Shown: in pieces, positions 62,428 to 64,000 of the stretch
Numbering within the stretch: position 1 is the stretch's first letter
Layout of the letters: each line of letters starts with the position of its first letter
NCBI RefSeq assembly: GCF_002127325.2
Contig: NC_035435.2
Span: 14,502,002 to 14,566,001 of the forward strand
From: Helianthus annuus
Lineage: Eukaryota; Streptophyta; Magnoliopsida; Asterales; Asteraceae
Length of the DNA stretch: 64,000 nucleotides
Direction of reading: 5' to 3'
Program-made: the position numbers and the translations under genes
Notes under the pieces: model-generated
What the model was told of the DNA's origin: nothing
The model's input: the letters and a program-made list of their open reading frames with translations, nothing else
Database searches by the model: none

Positions 62428-63150
62428 AAAATGTTAAACAAGATTGAATACAACACAAACTTTTGGGTTCTTTTACTTTTCATATTTTATATAGCATTAT
62501 GATACTTAAATTAAAGATAAAAAATGTTTGATTTTATGGTGCAATTTTTATAAAAAGTAATGTTGTATAAAAAGTTATAGACGTTTAAAAAATAATAGGA
62601 AATATGCATGCGTCTTGCATGTAGAGAGACAAAATCAAACAAATTGTTTTTTCCAAGAATGCCCTTCACTCCTCTTTTTTCTTACATATTTATCTTAGTC
62701 ATGATTTGTAAAATGAAATGTTAAGATTTTTTATTATCCTACTAAGGCAAACTTAACTTTTTATTTGATCCTACCGCATCATATATATTTAATGTAATTG
62801 AACTCTTTTAACTTTTATATACATATATATAATATATATTAGTTACTTGAATTATTATAGAAACTAATAAATCGTATTTTATTTAAATCAATAAAATTAT
62901 ACATTGAATGAAGTAAGAAAAAAAATTTAAGAATTTATTAAACTAGTTTTAAAGAAGTTCGTCGCATTGCGGCGAATTTCTTTTTTTATTTAGTCCGTGT
63001 TTTCATGTGTTTTGAAATCACTACGAGTGTGTTGCGAACGGAACTGCTGACAAGAATAAAAAGAAAATGTAGAAAAAAACACTAATAGATAATCGAAAGA
63101 AAATCAACCAAAAAAATTTGCATGGTAACCATGTTGTTCGTATGAAACCT
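62428..63150. other. AT-rich sequence without recognised features
   Basis: No coding-looking ORF, LTR end or shared repeat found on either strand. It may be the oldest host sequence in the window. A GCGGCGAATTTC patch lies near 62970. Confidence 0.4.
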
Positions 63151-63660
63151 ATGGTCAGAGATGAACAAATTGTTCTGGGTACCGGTACCAAATTTGCCGA
63201 ACCCAAAGATCTTAAGTACCAATTCGGTACCGACTTTTGGCGTTCCTGATACCGGTTTACTACTGTTTTTTACCTTTATATACTGATACCATAACCGGTT
63301 TTGGTATCAGTACCGATTCTGTATCCATTGGCACCGACCTCATCCCTACCTATGAAACTAAAAAAAGAAAAAAAGAAAAGTTGAAGAAAATCGACAAAAA
63401 AAAAGTTGTACGATACCATTGTTCGTACGGTAACCGTGATCAGGGATGATGAGCAAATGGTACCGGGTAGCAACACTAAATTTCCCGAACCAAAAGATTT
63501 CCAATATCAATTCGGCACTAACTTTTGACGTTTTCTGTATTAGTGTCGGTTTTTACCTTCATGTACTAATACCGAATAGGAACGTATCGGTATTTTGGAT
63601 ACCAGTACTACTGGTTCGATACCAGTTGACACCAAGCTTATCCCAACCCCTGACATTAAA
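63075..63660. repeat. Two tandem copies of a GGTACC-rich repeat
   Basis: Two diverged copies (about 63075-63355 and 63376-63660) share the order: A-rich run, CCATTGTTCGTA-like, CAGRGATGA, GGTACCGG-like, AATTCGG(T/C)AC, TACCTT(T/C)AT, GATACCAG-like, CCC(T/A)ACC. The ends have a weak inverted match (AGGGATGA versus TCATCCCT). They resemble short non-autonomous DNA elements, but no clear target duplication was found. Confidence 0.6.
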
Positions 63661-64000
63661 AAAAAGGATTAAAGTTAAAAAGTAAAGAAAATAACTATTA
63701 TTGTAATATTAGAATAATACAAGTATTAAAAAAACTATATGTTTTTATAATATTAAAATCACTATTCATTTCAATTCGTTTAGTAATATATAGTAGTAAT
63801 AATGGTAGAGGTTCCTGTAAAAAGGGGTTTTTTGTGAGAAAGTTAAGAAAGAATTTACACCATTAGATGAAATCTAATGGTTGAGATCATAATGGCAAAA
63901 TTATAAATAATGTTTACTATTACACATATTAATTTTCTAGAATAAGGGTATATAGGTAAATTTAACATTTTTAAATTAAGAAACTAATATTAATGCACAT
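63661..64000. other. AT-rich right end without recognised features
   Basis: Low-complexity A/T sequence. Nothing coding or repeated was recognised on either strand. Confidence 0.4.

Noticed and set aside
62428..64000. A host gene at the right end
   Set aside because: No frame longer than about 80 codons, no splice-consistent coding pattern and no recognisable protein motif.

Overview
This window is plant nuclear DNA made almost entirely of LTR retrotransposons inserted into one another. I found no convincing host gene. The dual RNase H Tat-type Ty3/gypsy elements, the chromoviruses with initiator-Met primer sites, the Athila-type element with a GGCGCCGTTGC primer site and the hAT-like MITE all point to a dicot genome. 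Asteraceae is my guess from the look of the families and is not proven.

Layout from left to right. Element A (minus, 1-1615, Tat) sits in the gag of element B (plus, 1616-11166, Tat). B sits in the pol of element C (minus, 11167-18149, Tat), which also carries an Athila-like solo LTR, G (12725-14433). C abuts element D (plus, 18155-24802, a chromovirus with target duplication ATTAT), which landed exactly on the C/F boundary. F (plus, older Tat) survives as 24803-25271 and 34313-37045 and is split by the complete element E (plus, 25272-34312, Tat, target duplication CTAAA). F lies in an Athila element H (minus, 37046 to about 39190). Then come a decayed chromovirus K (plus, about 39480-44436, with its LTR end at 58255-58476) and, inside the K LTR, the large chromovirus J (plus, 44437-58249, 3.54 kb LTRs, target duplication TAAAG). 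K lies in the gag of L (minus, older Tat, 58477-61610). The L LTR holds a hAT-like MITE (60801-61494, 8-bp duplication CTTCCTGT). L lies in the 3' end of M (plus, to 62427). The last 1.6 kb is AT-rich with two copies of a GGTACC-rich repeat.

How the parts work. The Tat family of A, B, C and E has LTRs of about 0.7 kb and a GGCGCCCACYGTGGGGC primer site. One frame encodes gag plus protease, then a UAG, then RT, RNase H, archaeal-type RNase H and integrase in the same frame. In all three copies that keep this site the stop lies in CAA-TAG-CAA-TTA, the leaky-stop context known from tobamoviruses, so Pol is probably made by stop readthrough. In B the 3' untranslated region also carries an antisense gene of four exons whose three GT-AG introns keep the frame open. 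E has lost this gene by deletion. D keeps gag and an extra ORF upstream of gag but has lost most of pol, although its LTRs differ by only about 1-1.5%, so it was probably moved in trans.

Along the chain H, F, C, B, A the strand alternates at every level. This creates large inverted repeats, the closest being the A and B gag arms about 1 kb apart.
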